A DNA stretch of 64,000 nt from Ottelia alismoides (taxonomy: Eukaryota; Streptophyta; Magnoliopsida; Alismatales; Hydrocharitaceae). Position numbers and translations under genes: made by a program. Of this stretch, positions 10,036 through 21,215 are shown piece by piece. The stretch spans positions 1 through 64,000 of the forward strand of contig JAZKJV010004140.1 in NCBI GenBank assembly GCA_037367405.1, in the 5' to 3' direction. The notes below the pieces were generated by a model, which had not been told where the DNA came from, ran no database searches, and saw only the letters and a list, made by a program, of their open reading frames with translations. The first letter of the stretch is position 1. Each line of letters begins with the position of its first letter.

Positions 10036-11480
10036 GCTAGTTACTAACAAATACTTATTTGAAAAAAATAATTGATGCAAAAGAGAAGGATAAAAAAAGG
10101 AAAAATAAAGAAGGTAGAATGATGATGACTTTTAAAGTTGTCTTCAGCTCAGTTAAGACTTTGGATTGTTAGTTTGCTCGGGAGATTATCTAGAATATGA
10201 TCTAAAACTTAACAACCCTCAAGTTCTACAATCCTTTGTTTCAAGTCTCTTCAATAGCTAGGTCAGAATAAGACTATTCATAAGCAAACCCTTACGATTA
10301 TGAGTCTTGTATAGTTTAAGCGTATATAGCTCTTCTCATCGGAAATAACAAGGAACAACCTCACCTAACAAGATAACCCTATTTCCTTAATCTAGTTACT
10401 CTTTCCTCAAGGACTGGGGTATTCCTCCTAAGTTCAAATACAACTGGCTTGAGAAGAGGGGATAGATAGAAGAATGGACTATGACCATTGCAGTCATAAA
10501 TCCTGTGGAGCTTGGCTAGTGTAGCCAAGTCTCCTGCTGCAGACAATCTTGAGATATATGTTTTTGATGCATAATGCCTTGCTTATTTCATATATACTCC
10601 GGCGGGATTTGATTTTTTCTTTAACTTTTTCTCGTCTATTGGAGTTTTTGATTTTGCTTTTGTTGATACTATATACAACACACATACATAAGGAATTTTC
10701 CTCTTGAAACATCAGACTTACCTTCTTTCGAAGCTTTATTGCAACCCGTGATGTCCTGTCTTTAGACGTACATTCCACTAGACCGGGTTACGGGACACTG
10801 GTCACTTATTGTGACTACATATGTTTCCACATGTGTGCTTCTTCAAGCAAAAGAATCCTATCCTCATTACCTCCTTAGAGTTGAGCTAATTGTAAAGTGT
10901 GGCCTTCAAGATAGGTCATTATCACCATGAGTCATGCGTGCGCTTTGAAATACTCTACTTAGGCTAATCAAGATGACATGAACATAGTATTGTGGACTCA
11001 AAGAATTAACTCCCATGACCTGAGAAGTCTTATTTTCAGTTCGTATAAGGTTCCTGTGAAATTAAGTGGATTAAGGTCTAGACCAAGATCCAATCTTCGT
11101 ATTTTACTTAGACTATAAAATTGTCAAAATCATTCAAAAAATACATATACAATGTAGAAAATATTTTTTGTGAAAACAGATTTTCTAATTTTGAACTTTT
11201 ACGGATTTTCAAATAGTTTTGCAAGTTTTTATAGAGTTTTGAAATTGTTTTTCAATTTTTTAGGATTTATGAAAGTTTGCATAATTTTATGGAATTTTTG
11301 AAAAACAAAAGAGTTAGTGAATTAAGTGTATTCAAAGAATTTAGCAAAGACTTTGTACATGTTAGGAAAGAATTTTACACATAGTATATACATGTTTATA
11401 TACATCTGTATAATGAATTTGGTTCTTGTGTATTCCTATTTTATTTGAAGACTTTTTGCAAGAATATTATCTGCAAGGTT

Positions 11481-11489
11481 CTCAAAATA
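11481..11489. repeat. target-site duplication of the MITE, left
   Basis: CTCAAAATA lies directly outside the left terminal inverted repeat. Its partner is CGCAAAATA at 11885-11893, 8 of 9 identical. Confidence 0.7.
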
Positions 11490-11884
11490 GAGGTTGGGGA
11501 CCTTGCACCATGGTGCATGTAACTTTACATGCACCAATGCCATAAACACATTTTCGATATTTTTTGAAATGAAAGCATGTGGGATCTAGATCACCATATA
11601 TCACCATGATGTCATTTAAAAATCAACTTAATTTTAAAAATCAACTTAATTTAAGACTTCTAACCCATCCACCAAGACTACGGCATTTTAACGGTATAAG
11701 AATTGATGAAATTTTGCCCCTTCTAGATCGATAAGTTAGGAATGTTTGTTTTTATACAAAATTTGAAACATATTCCACTAATAATTCTAAGTAAATCCCC
11801 TGAAGTTTCATTTCAAAAAAATAGACGTTTGTGGCATCGGTGCATGTAAAGTTACATGCACCATGGTATAAGCTCCCCAACCTC
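11490..11884. mobile_element. 395-bp non-autonomous Mutator-like MITE
   Basis: The left end (11490-11574) and right end (11807-11884) are inverted repeats of about 80 bp with few mismatches, starting GAGGTTGGGGA and ending TCCCCAACCTC. Each arm contains its own near-palindrome GGTGCATGTAA-ct-TTACATGCACC. Directly outside lie CTCAAAATA (11481-11489) and CGCAAAATA (11885-11893), a 9-bp duplication with one mismatch. Nine-base target duplications and long terminal inverted repeats are the hallmark of Mutator-like elements. The 230-base interior is AT-rich, non-coding and has a short direct repeat (AAAAATCAACTTAATTT) around 11616-11653. It sits in the 3' untranslated region of Ath-B, so it inserted after that element. 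Confidence 0.82.
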
Positions 11885-11893
11885 CGCAAAATA
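11885..11893. repeat. target-site duplication of the MITE, right
   Basis: CGCAAAATA lies directly outside the right terminal inverted repeat and pairs with 11481-11489. Confidence 0.7.
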
Positions 11894-12180
11894 ATTTGAA
11901 AATATTTTGGAAAACATTTCTCCAACATTTTGAAAACTTATTTTGAAAATAATTTTTACAAAGAATTTTTCAATAATATTTTTACAAATAATTTTTACAA
12001 ACTTTTTAGAAACATTTTACAAGGAAATTATTTTTAAATGGTTTAAAAACATTTTACAACAATTATTCAAAGGATTTAAAAAGTTTTTTCAACAATGTTG
12101 TACAACCATTTTCCAAATTATTTTTGCAAAATAGTTTCAAAGCAATTTTTACAAAAGTTTTGTCAAAAAATTATACAAAT
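11894..12180. repeat. AT-rich TTTTTACAA low-complexity tract
   Basis: Repeated words such as AATTTTTACAAA, AACATTTT and GAAAATAATTT fill this stretch without a fixed period. It is the counterpart of the A-rich tract at 3829-3932 in Ath-A and has no coding meaning. Confidence 0.55.
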
Positions 12181-12299
12181 TTACATGAGTGTATTCTTTA
12201 CAGTTGGTTTATTGTATACACTTACCTAGTATAGTAAACATATTTATTGAAAATGTGAAAGTACGAGTTATTAGATAACATATATATACAATATATATG

Positions 12300-12556
12300 A
12301 CCCGCTATATTTAGCTCGAACTATGCCCTCATAGAGATCAAAAGCAAAAAGAAAGACAACTCGTGCTAAGTATAGAAAAGTCTATACTATGGCTGAATAG
12401 AAGAATAAGAAGTAGATCACCCCCTATACTTAGGGTGAAATATCCCAGTGTATAGAAAAGATATCAACAAGTTGAGAGACAAACAAAAGAATAAATGAAG
12501 AATAATCGGAATACACTCATCACCCTATACTTAGGATGAAGTATATCCTAATTATA
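12300..12556 (-). repeat. Ath-B hairpin / G-run array
   Basis: Three units, read on the minus strand, match those of Ath-A. They are 12523-12556 (stem TATACTTAGGAT, then AGGGTGATGAGTG), 12421-12455 (stem CCCTAAGTATAGGGGG, then TGATCTAC) and 12301-12385 (long arms, matching H4). The first two run on into TGATGAGTG and TGATC, which are the first bases of this element's own LTR. The G-runs here are shorter than in Ath-A. Confidence 0.8.
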
Positions 12557-12620
12557 GAACATATGAATGGGATGAATGAAATAAAGTAAGAATGATAAAT
12601 AAAAGAAAAGAAGAAAAGAA

Positions 12621-13965
12621 TTAATCAAAAATGTTTTTGCAGGCACCGTCTAAATCTTGCAATGCTGGAGATTGAAGATCTTCATCAAACAAAACATTGA
12701 TTGAATCAACAACGGATAGGAATGTATCATGCTCTAAATACAACTTCAGCAACTGTCTATTGACTACAAATGGATGTGCGTTAGATGACAATTTTGATAT
12801 GAGGATGCTTCCATTATCACGCACAGTTCTTACAATGAATGGTCCTGTCCATTTGCTTTTGAGTTTGCTCGAGAAAATCTTCAACTTTGCATCAAATAAC
12901 TACAACTTATATACTAGCTCGGAAGTTTTCATACGATAAGCTTGTTGTGCCACGTTTGAATTTCTCCTTCTAAATAAGGTTGTTATCGTATGCAGAGTTT
13001 TTGAATTCCAAGAGTTCGTTCATATTTGTCTTCCGGTTCTGACCACCTTTCTGTAAGTCCAAATTACATATGTTTACTGCCCATAAAGATTAAATCTATT
13101 CAATCGGCAGATGACATGGCTTTCAATAAATCAAACAATAGGGACACATATCGAGTGAAGACTTATAGGCAGTCTAATAAACCCATAGAACTAAGTCAAG
13201 CAATTGAGATCGATTCTTCTTATCCAATCTAACAAGTTTTTGCAATATTATCTCGATCTCCTTATTTGATAACTCAACCAAGACATTCGATTGTGGGTAG
13301 TAAGGAGATGCAACATGATGATCGATGACATACTCATTCACAAGATTTTTGACTTATTCACAAAATCGCTACCCTTGTCTGAAATCAAAATCTTTGAAAT
13401 CCTGAACCGTAAAATAATGTTGTCCTTAAGAAACCAACAAACAATATGCCTATCAGTGGAATGGCGGGAATTGCCTCCACCTAATGATTCACACAATCAA
13501 CGACAAAGAATGTATTCGAATCTTGACTATCAAGAAATGGGCCCATGAAGTCAATGCTGCAAGCATAAAAAACATATGGTATCTGAATAAATTTAAGGAG
13601 CATTGAAATTTTTGAATTGAGGGTTCCTCCCATTTTCTGACAATCAATTCAACCTTTCACATAAGTTGCAACATCCTTGAATAGTGTGGGCCACCAAAGT
13701 CCAAACTGCAATACTTTCACGGCTACTTTGCTTCAAAATAGTGTCCTCCATATTCATGCTTATGACAATGCTCGAGAACACCAGTGTACTCCTCCTTTAG
13801 AATGCACCTATGCCAAATGCAATATGCACCTTCCCTGAAAAGGTATGGATCTTCCCACTAGTAGAAATGAATACCAGACAAAAATGTGCCCTTCTTTACT
13901 CTTGTCCAATCTTGTGGAAATTTCTTAGAAATAAGATAGTTTACAATATTGGCATACCATGGGAG
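12621..13965 (-). pseudogene. Ath-B integrase remnant
   Basis: From the 13965 end, the minus strand encodes SHGMP/PWYANIVNYLISKKFPQDW in neighbouring frames, the zinc region HCHKHEYGGHY, IDCQKMGGT, the core with SIDFMGPF, ISDKGSDF and YYPQSNVLVELSNKEIE, and the C-terminal domain WTGPFIVRTVRDNG with FVVNRQLLKLYLEHD (12621-12884). The three catalytic acidic positions seem kept, unlike Ath-A, but frameshifts and stops break the core. It follows RNase H in the usual pol order. Confidence 0.88.
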
Positions 13966-14039
13966 AGAAGCAACGCTAGAATGGATTCATCAGGGAAGGT
14001 TTCTGATATCGGTACATTGCTCAACCGAGTATATAACAG

Positions 14040-15330
14040 TTCAAGTCTGAATAGGTGATCTGCTACCACATTCTTGACTCGAAGTTTATCTCTTATTTCT
14101 CAACCAAATACATGGAGGAGAAGGATCCATCTGAGTAGATATAATTGTCATCCTTCTTTTTTATAAATACTTGATAATAGAGTGGTCAGTGTAGACAATG
14201 ACTTTGGAACTGAGAAGATACAATCTGAACTTCTCAATGGTGAATACAACTGCCATCAGCTCTTTCTCTGTAACCGTGCCATTCTTTTGTGCATCATCAA
14301 GTGTTCTGCTAGCATAATTGATGGCATACAACAAATTGTCTCTTCTTTATCCTAGTACAACCCCAATGGCAAAATCCGATGCATCTGTCATGATCTTGAA
14401 TGGGAGAGACCAATCGGGTGGCAGTAGAACGGGAGCCTGAGTGATATGTTTTTTCAGATGTGTAAATGTCTGGAGAACCTTTTGATCAATAATGAAGTTG
14501 ATCTCCATGCCTATAAGCTCTGAGAGAGGTCGGGTAATCTTGATGAAGTCCTTAATGAATCTGCTATAGAATCCTACATGTCCCATAAATGACCTCACAT
14601 TCTTTACTGTACGAGGTGGCTCAAATTCCACAATTACATCCACCTTCATCTCGACATCCATACCACGTTTGGAGACGACATGGCCCAACACAATTCCTTC
14701 ATTTACCATGAAGTAGCTCTTTTCCCATGACATAGTCAAATTGACTTCACAACATCTCGTAAGTACTCGGTCTAGGTGCACAAGACCATAGATTGAGAAA
14801 TCATCCATGAAAACCTCAAGGAAAATACCTACCATGTCGGCAAAAATAGCCAACATGCACCTGTGGAATGTAGCAGGCACATTACATAATCTAAATTGCA
14901 TCCATTTTAAAGCATATGTGAAGCATATGTGCTGAACAGACATGTGAAAGTAGTCTTCTCTTAATCCTCAGGAGCATTTTGCACTTGATTGTACCCGGAG
15001 TACCCGTCCAAGAAGCAAAAGAGCTCTTTCGCTACCAACCTCTCAAGCACTTGATCAATAAAAGGTAGAGGAAAGTGATCCTTGTTGGTTTCTGAATTCA
15101 AGCATCTCTAATCAACAACGACACACCTCGAAGTAGGTACTCAGGTAGAAATCTCCTCTCCTTGATCATTTGTGACCACCATAGTTCTAGATTTCTTTGG
15201 AACTACGTGCAATGAGCTAACCCATTTCAAGTCGGAGATAGGACAAATGAATCCAGCCTCACACAATTTAATTATCTCTTTCATAACAACGTCCTAATTA
15301 TTAAGGTTTAACCTTATTTGGAATTCACAA
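14040..15330 (-). pseudogene. Ath-B reverse transcriptase and RNase H remnant
   Basis: RT runs from about 15330 (KEIIKLCEAGFICPISD) through KWVSSLHVVPKKS, CLNSETNKDHFPLPFIDQVL and LDGYSGYNQV to the open stretch 14347-14943. That stretch carries the catalytic FMDDF (14800-14811 plus the next codon), GHVGFYSRFIKDF and the RNase H opening DASDFAIGVVLG. RNase H continues to about 14040 with YASRTLDDAQ, TEKELMAVVF and VIVYTDHSIIKYL. Both catalytic Asp residues of RT are intact. Stops and frameshifts upstream of 14943 and after 14347 make the polyprotein non-functional. FMDDF and the integrase wording place it in the Athila lineage. Confidence 0.9.
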
Positions 15331-16330
15331 GACGATTGTACTCATCCTTTAAGTAGATACATTGTGAATACAAGGCCGAATTTATCCCTCAGAGATCCGA
15401 AAAATTCCAACCATGAACCTCACGGTTTTTCTCTAGAATCTTCAGCAAGCGAGATTCCTGATCTGTGGTCAATCTATTACTGATGATGATCAGATACATA
15501 TTCGGCTCACCTACAAGGAAAACATACTTAATATCTTCCAAAAGCTGCTTTAACTATGGTAATTGTTGAGTCGACTTCTCAACTACTTTTGAAATTGTTC
15601 TAGTAGGTGAATGATCTGCTGGAAACATGGAGGTGTTCTCCACCTCTATCACTCTTGGATCATACAATAATGTACTGAACATATCTATAATTATTTCTTC
15701 TTGTTTGATTTGACATGAATCTTCTTTGAATAACTCAATTAGTGCATCTTCATTATTCTCCCTATCGACAAAGAAGTAGGAGTAAATTGTTGTCCTCCTT
15801 TGGAAAGAGGATTTCTCATGTCTCAATATCATCCAGGGATAAGCTTGTATCTCTAATCTGTTCACCAATATCACAGTCCTCTATAAGCGGTGATGACTCT
15901 CTTCTCTCAATTGTGCTCTTTACGGCTTTCAGCTCCATTATCTTGTCCATGGTGACCTTTTCACTACAGGAGTGGAACATGATCTTTTCTAGACCCATAA
16001 TCAACTACCGCTTTGACTGTTCGAAGGAATGACCAACCCAGAATAATCGAGATTTGGAGTAACGATGCATGGGAATTCATCAAGACAAGAAGTCCACTAA
16101 GAATTTCATGTCCCGCACTATTATGATAACATCCTCAAATAAACCTCCAGGCTACTTAATAGATCGATCAACAAATTGAAGGATCATGCGTGTGGGTTTA
16201 AGAAGACCCAGTCTAAATTGAGAATGGCAGAAGGTTTATGGAGGAACCATTGAGTTTGCTCAAATATCTGATCAAAAGTTTCACGTCTGATTAAAGGTTC
16301 TCCCTTGTCTTTCTTCTTTGTTGGGATGTT
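15331..16330 (-). pseudogene. Ath-B protease and PR-RT linker remnant
   Basis: Around 16050-16270 the minus strand gives SINLLPFS and, in neighbouring frames, LLKPTRMILQFVDRSIK and GGLFEDVIIIVRDMKFLVDF. This is the body of an Athila-type aspartic protease. The active-site triplet that should precede NLLP reads NGSS rather than DLGAS-like, so the catalytic Asp is lost. The stretch 15554-15874 is an open, acidic linker of unknown structure leading into RT. Confidence 0.7.
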
Positions 16331-16425
16331 ATTGATCTTATTCATTATGGCCATGGTCATGATGTTCTTCTAAGATATGTTGCATCTATTTTTTATGGGG
16401 CTGGCGCTTTGATGTACATGACTCT

Positions 16426-19130
16426 TTAAATTCCTTTTTTCACAGAACGCTTGCATTTTATCGATTTTAATATTGGCATTTCAAGAATAATATTTCGTAG
16501 AATCTCAACAATAACTGGATCAGACAATGCACTTTTTCTTTTTCTAATTTTTTGGAGTTTTTCATTGCATTCAGAAAAGGAATATTTACAGACAAAAAAA
16601 ACATTGTTCTTATTTACAACTGAATCATTATGTACACATGATTGGCTAGAAGGTTCACAATCATTCAAAACAGACAAAAACATAGGTACAAGAACTTCAA
16701 CTTCCTTAATCGACACATGATCGTCTTCTGCTATGGCTTTCTCCTTGGCCATATCGGTTCTACCTGGGATCTTAGTTTGTTTTTGGAATTTTTATTTTTT
16801 CTTCATTTTTTGGATTTTTGGAATATATGGTGTAGCTCATTCTTCTTTGTGGATCGGTTGATGTAGAAGATAATGATTCGCTAGTGGATACTTCATTCCC
16901 CACCTTGGCTATAACAGATGGCTGTGAGGTCCTACCGCTCTTGAGAGTCACAACATTAAATAACACAAAAACATGTATACTTGACTCTACAAGTTTGGAG
17001 ATGAGGTTATCAATTTTCTCTCTCATCTCACTGAGGCTCTTCACAAGTTGAGCCAAACACTCTAAGGTAGGGTTGACGGGCACAACCTCAGATGGTTCAA
17101 TGTGCTGACCATGTTGGGACTGATAGCGATGCTGCAGAGGGTACGACTGATTATTCTAGTAATGATACTGAGGTGGAAGCTACGTCCAATAATAATGAGG
17201 AGGAGGGGGATACTGGTTGTATTGAGTAGTCAAGTGGTGATGATACAGATGCTATTGGTGGTACGTCGGCTCCAGGTAAGGTTGTCTCCAAGTGTTGGCT
17301 TGTGGTGGAGAATGATGGTTCTAAGGCTGACCCTGGACAAATTTCCCGCTTTCTAATTGGTGGTACGACCGAATGGCATTTAACTAATCCTACTAATGGC
17401 CGCTAGGACAGGTCAATTGCACTTCATTGCTCCAAACTTCGTTCACCTTTTGAATGTGGGATGGAGGTGGGAACAATGGATTTATAAAGGACTGGGGGTT
17501 CCAGATGGTATGTTATCATCTACTGTTATGGCTGCAACTATGGTGGTGCTTGGTCAGATACTTGCATGTAATACATGTGCTGGATGGATGATGACTGCCT
17601 TGGACTCTACGAAGAGGATGATTCCTTTGGCTCTATAAAAGTCATGTCTAATGCATTCGTGGTCTGGCAGGAGTTGATGTTGTTCACCAAGAGCTCCATA
17701 TGCTTCGTGATCTAGGTTCTTTGTTCGATCATAACTAGCTTCTCGAGATCACGTGATCGCTTCTAAATTATTTCCAAAGAGGATGAAATAAGAGGAGGAA
17801 AGAAGTGAGGCTCCCATGATGCTGAGGTTGGAGCTCTTATCGTTGTCCTCATCATTTGGTGCCGCCATGTTGACGAGCTTGTGGTAGATCTGAGGATACT
17901 TCTGGTATACACATGGTGAAGACAAAACAATCTCTCCTTTGGCCATTTGCTCGAATATCTACCAGAAAACATCCTCATCCTTACTAAAGTGAGAGCCACC
18001 ACATGCAACATCTATTGACCTATAGATTTCTTGATTGAGGACCCTAAAAAAGTGTTGGACTAGGCTGGTCCTAGGAATGTCATGGTGGGGACACTTCTCT
18101 TATAAATCTTTAAATCTCTCATAGGCTTCATGAATGGGATCGTGCAGTCCTTGAGAGAAATTTGAGATGCGAGCAAACATCTGGTTCAAATGACCGAGAG
18201 GGTAATACTTATGGAGGAAAGCTGACTTGAGCTCCTCCCATGTCGTCACTACCTTCCCTGAATGATTGATCCAATATATAGCCTTATCCTAAAGGCTAAG
18301 GGAAAGACAATCATCTTATGGTAGTGAGTATTGCCACAGATGTAGTGAAACTGTGATAGATGGATATATGGCTCCTCATTCGTATTTCTCGTGGAATGAG
18401 GGAAGAAGAGACAGGAGATGCAGCTTCAGCTCAAAGTGTCCATAGATCAATGGAATTTGGATCCACTCAATCATCTGACCAGCATCAAGATTGTAAGTTT
18501 GTTTTAGAGTAGGCTTGGGAGCCTCTCTTCTTTCCTCCTCTTCCCCTCCACGTGGTCCATCCTCCCATGCTTCATTTTCTCCTCCTCCTCCTTCTCCTCC
18601 TCTGTTCTCTTTATCTCTACTTAGATCCATTAACATCTCCTGGAAGGCAGCATGAACTTCAATCTATGCAGTCAGTTGTGTCTGAATCGCCTGTATAGAG
18701 GCGAGCATCTGAGCATTCACTTCATTCTGCTCAACATGTTTGACTTCTCTTTTGGTGGAGCCATTTCTGAATCAAACTTAGAGTGAACTAAATCCTGAAT
18801 GGGTTGCGGATCTGCATGATGAAAGGAATCTCGACCAATCTTGAATGGTGTACTAGATGTAGAGATGTGTTTGGAATTAGGGTCAATTTCGAACATTATT
18901 ATACTTGGCAACACATATAGAGAGAAGTCTATCTACATCCATAAAGGAGGAATGTCAAGACAAGAGTGATCCCGATTTATTGGATATGAAGAAGACCTGG
19001 AGTCTTGAGAGTGGTTCGTAAAGTCCGAACTGGTCTCTCTGGAATAGCCCTGAATTATTGGAGATATTGGAGTCATGGAATCTATGTTTTCATCTGTGGA
19101 GTCCAGTCTAAGCCATCTAAGACGTGACAT
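16426..19130 (-). pseudogene. Ath-B gag remnant
   Basis: Gag probably starts with the ATG at 19130 (MSRLRWLRLDST), which has the same CCTCAAG-ATG-TC context as the gag start of Ath-C at 21215. Recognisable Athila gag core lies at 17880-18470: WIQIPLIYGHFELKLH, then TTWEELKSAFLHKYYPLGHL, ISNFSQGLHDPIHEAYERF, KCPHHDIP and FEQMAKGEIV. A Glu-rich hinge (18500-18620) precedes it. The C-terminal part (16426-17083) has a leucine-rich stretch reading PTLECLAQLVKSLSEMREK. Several stops (for example after ERFKDL) and frameshifts break it. Gag would form the particle shell. Confidence 0.82.
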
Positions 19131-20758
19131 CTTGAGGGACAAAAGGAGTAGGGATGAAGAATGCTGAGCACATAGATAAATAATAAATAAAATGGAGGAA
19201 ATGAGAAAAGTCTCAAATGAGCAAAATGGAAAAGAATGATACAAGAAGTAAAAATAGTGCAAGTGCACGAGACTTTGATCTTTGACCTTATTTTTTATCC
19301 AAATAAGACACCAAAGAAACTGGATTCACCAACACAACACAAGCGAAGCCATTAGAGTCTGACTATTATTGTTGTAGGTTTTATTGTTTATTTTTTTAGG
19401 CAATCTTATAGCAAGTCCTTATCATCTAACCATATAGGAGAGTGAGTACTACTAGACAAATGCCATGTACTTATTGCTTCTTTTGTAACATGTATCCTAT
19501 ACTTTTTTAAGAATCCTTGTGATTGAGTCTGGATCCACTACTCAGCCAAAGAATAGAGGAGGAAGGCGATAGGTGAAATCAACGCTTCCTCCTTGCAGGG
19601 TACTCGGTCATGGTAAGATGAGACATGGACCCACCATCGCAGTTCCCTTATGCTCAGTGCTTCAGACTAAGCATGAAGTAGACTCAACCCTACTCGCCCA
19701 CAAATCGATATAAGCATCAATACTTCGTGAATCTAATCAATCAACAAGGCAGTGTCCAGGCTGGGATTTTGGCTCTATTTCCTAGAACCGTGCTCACTAT
19801 ATTTGGAAAGTACCTGAAAACAATGTGGGCTTTATAGACCCAATACAATGAAGTCCATTATGAATTTTAATTAGGGTCAAAGTTTATTTAATAATCCCCT
19901 TGTTTTAATTTTAGGTTTTCTCCTTTTTTGAGTATTTTTCAATAATAATTACCTAATGAGATTTCAAATTCCCTTCTTATCCTAAGTACTTAAAATCTGA
20001 GGAAGATGTTGGGAAAGCAATGTAAGTCTAAAAAATATGCTCAATGCTTAGTCAGAATGCCCACCTTGATTCCCAGCTATGGGATGCTAGACATGAATTA
20101 AAAATCTATAGGACATGAATGCACGATGAAATTGTCTTAAGATAGGATTTTCTACTATTATGAAGCACAAGTTTAATTTGATCTATGTCTAAACATATGA
20201 GAAATTATATGCACATGGGATAATTAGGGATTTGGACCTAGATTAATTGATCAAGCAATCTTAATGTCTAAGGGCTCATTCACAAAAGATGTAAAATGGA
20301 AAAAAGGTAAAAAGCAAAAATCATGGAAAATAATTAAAAACAAAGAGAAAAATAGGGAGAAATAAAATGAAGAAGGTGATGAAGACATAAAAAATCGCAT
20401 GGACCCCAAGTGAACAGACACTTGGTAAAATAGGCCGGTAAAATGTCTAAGTGTCCAAAGAGTCTCAACCTATATTATTAAAAATACTAAATATGACTCT
20501 CTCACCAAAAATAAAAATAAAATTTATGGTATGCTAATCTATTTCCCTCTCTCATATCTTCTCTCATGCTCTCTCCTATCAGCTTTGTAGAAAGCTGATC
20601 TTTGCTTCCTGAGGCTATACAGATCCTCGTAAGAAGTCCTCCTCAGTTGACAACTCTCACAGAGAAGTCAATGAAATAGATGGGTCAAAACAGATAAACA
20701 ATTATTTTTAAAAATGAAAACAAATAAACTATATGCACTCACTATATTATGCGTGCTC
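19131..20758 (-). other. Ath-B leader
   Basis: About 1.63 kb lies between the primer-binding site and the gag start. It is AT-rich and full of stops. The Ath-C and Ath-H leaders in the same position are 1.37 kb. I see no coding content and no further element in it. Confidence 0.65.
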
Positions 20759-20774
20759 TCCGGCAATGATGCCA
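20759..20774 (-). other. Ath-B primer-binding site (tRNA-Asp type)
   Basis: The minus strand reads TGGCATCATTGCCGGA, a two-mismatch form of TGGCGCCGTTGCCGGG, the complement of the 3' end of plant tRNA-Asp. It lies 2-3 bases from the LTR end, as in Ath-C and Ath-H. Confidence 0.85.
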
Positions 20775-20776
20775 TT

Positions 20777-21179
20777 TGTTGATCCAAGTGAGCCAAGGTA
20801 CCAAGGTCTCGTCTTGGAGGGCTTGCGGTGTCTGACAAGTCGGATATGATAATAATTATATCGGTCGCTCTCACGGCGTGGGACACCCGATCCCATCGAT
20901 TCAACAATAACTAACCCACAGATCGATAAGCAATAACTGTAAAGTGCGAGCAAAAATATATGATAACTTTTAAAAAATATGTACGGTGATAAGCAGTATA
21001 GAGATTGAACATAGGGAGTAAATGATGTATATGTTAATTATTATTAATTATTTCTAAGTAACGATAATTATTTGTGTTTTTGTTATTTCCTGATTTTTCT
21101 TATTTTTAATGTGGGTTTTAATTATAGTTAGTTTTTATGGATTTTTAAATATTTTATTTTTTTATAATTTTATAATACC
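20777..21179 (-). mobile_element. Ath-B 5' LTR, last 400 bases
   Basis: From the primer site rightward, the minus strand shows the LTR end region and then CTCCCTATGTTCAATCTCTA (about 20992-21011), the degenerate version of the conserved TTCGACCCTGG motif, followed by the A-rich U5 stretch. It stops at about 21179, where sequence reading into the first gag codons of Ath-C begins. This shows that 8460-21179 and 21180-36745 are two separate elements. Confidence 0.75.
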
Positions 21180-21215
21180 AGAGGTCACAGGGTATGGGGA
21201 CCAATATCCCGACAT
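21180..21215 (-). pseudogene. Ath-C gag, first 12 codons only
   Basis: An ATG at 21215 on the minus strand opens MSGYWSPYPVTS and then runs into the A-rich U5 of the Ath-B LTR fragment. The CCTCCTCAAG context matches the gag start of Ath-B. All remaining gag-pol of Ath-C is missing. Confidence 0.65.

Larger units (their letters stand above)
10018..12620 (-). other. Ath-B 3' untranslated region
   Basis: This is the non-coding stretch between the pol stop at 12621 and the 3' LTR. It shares landmarks with Ath-A and Ath-E, including the hairpin CTTGGCTA-CAC-TAGCCAAG (10511-10529 in minus-strand reading; perfect 8-bp arms). It hosts a MULE-type MITE (11490-11884), an AT-rich tract full of the word TTTTTACAA (11880-12180) and the hairpin array (12300-12556). 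I see no conserved open frame. Confidence 0.7.
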
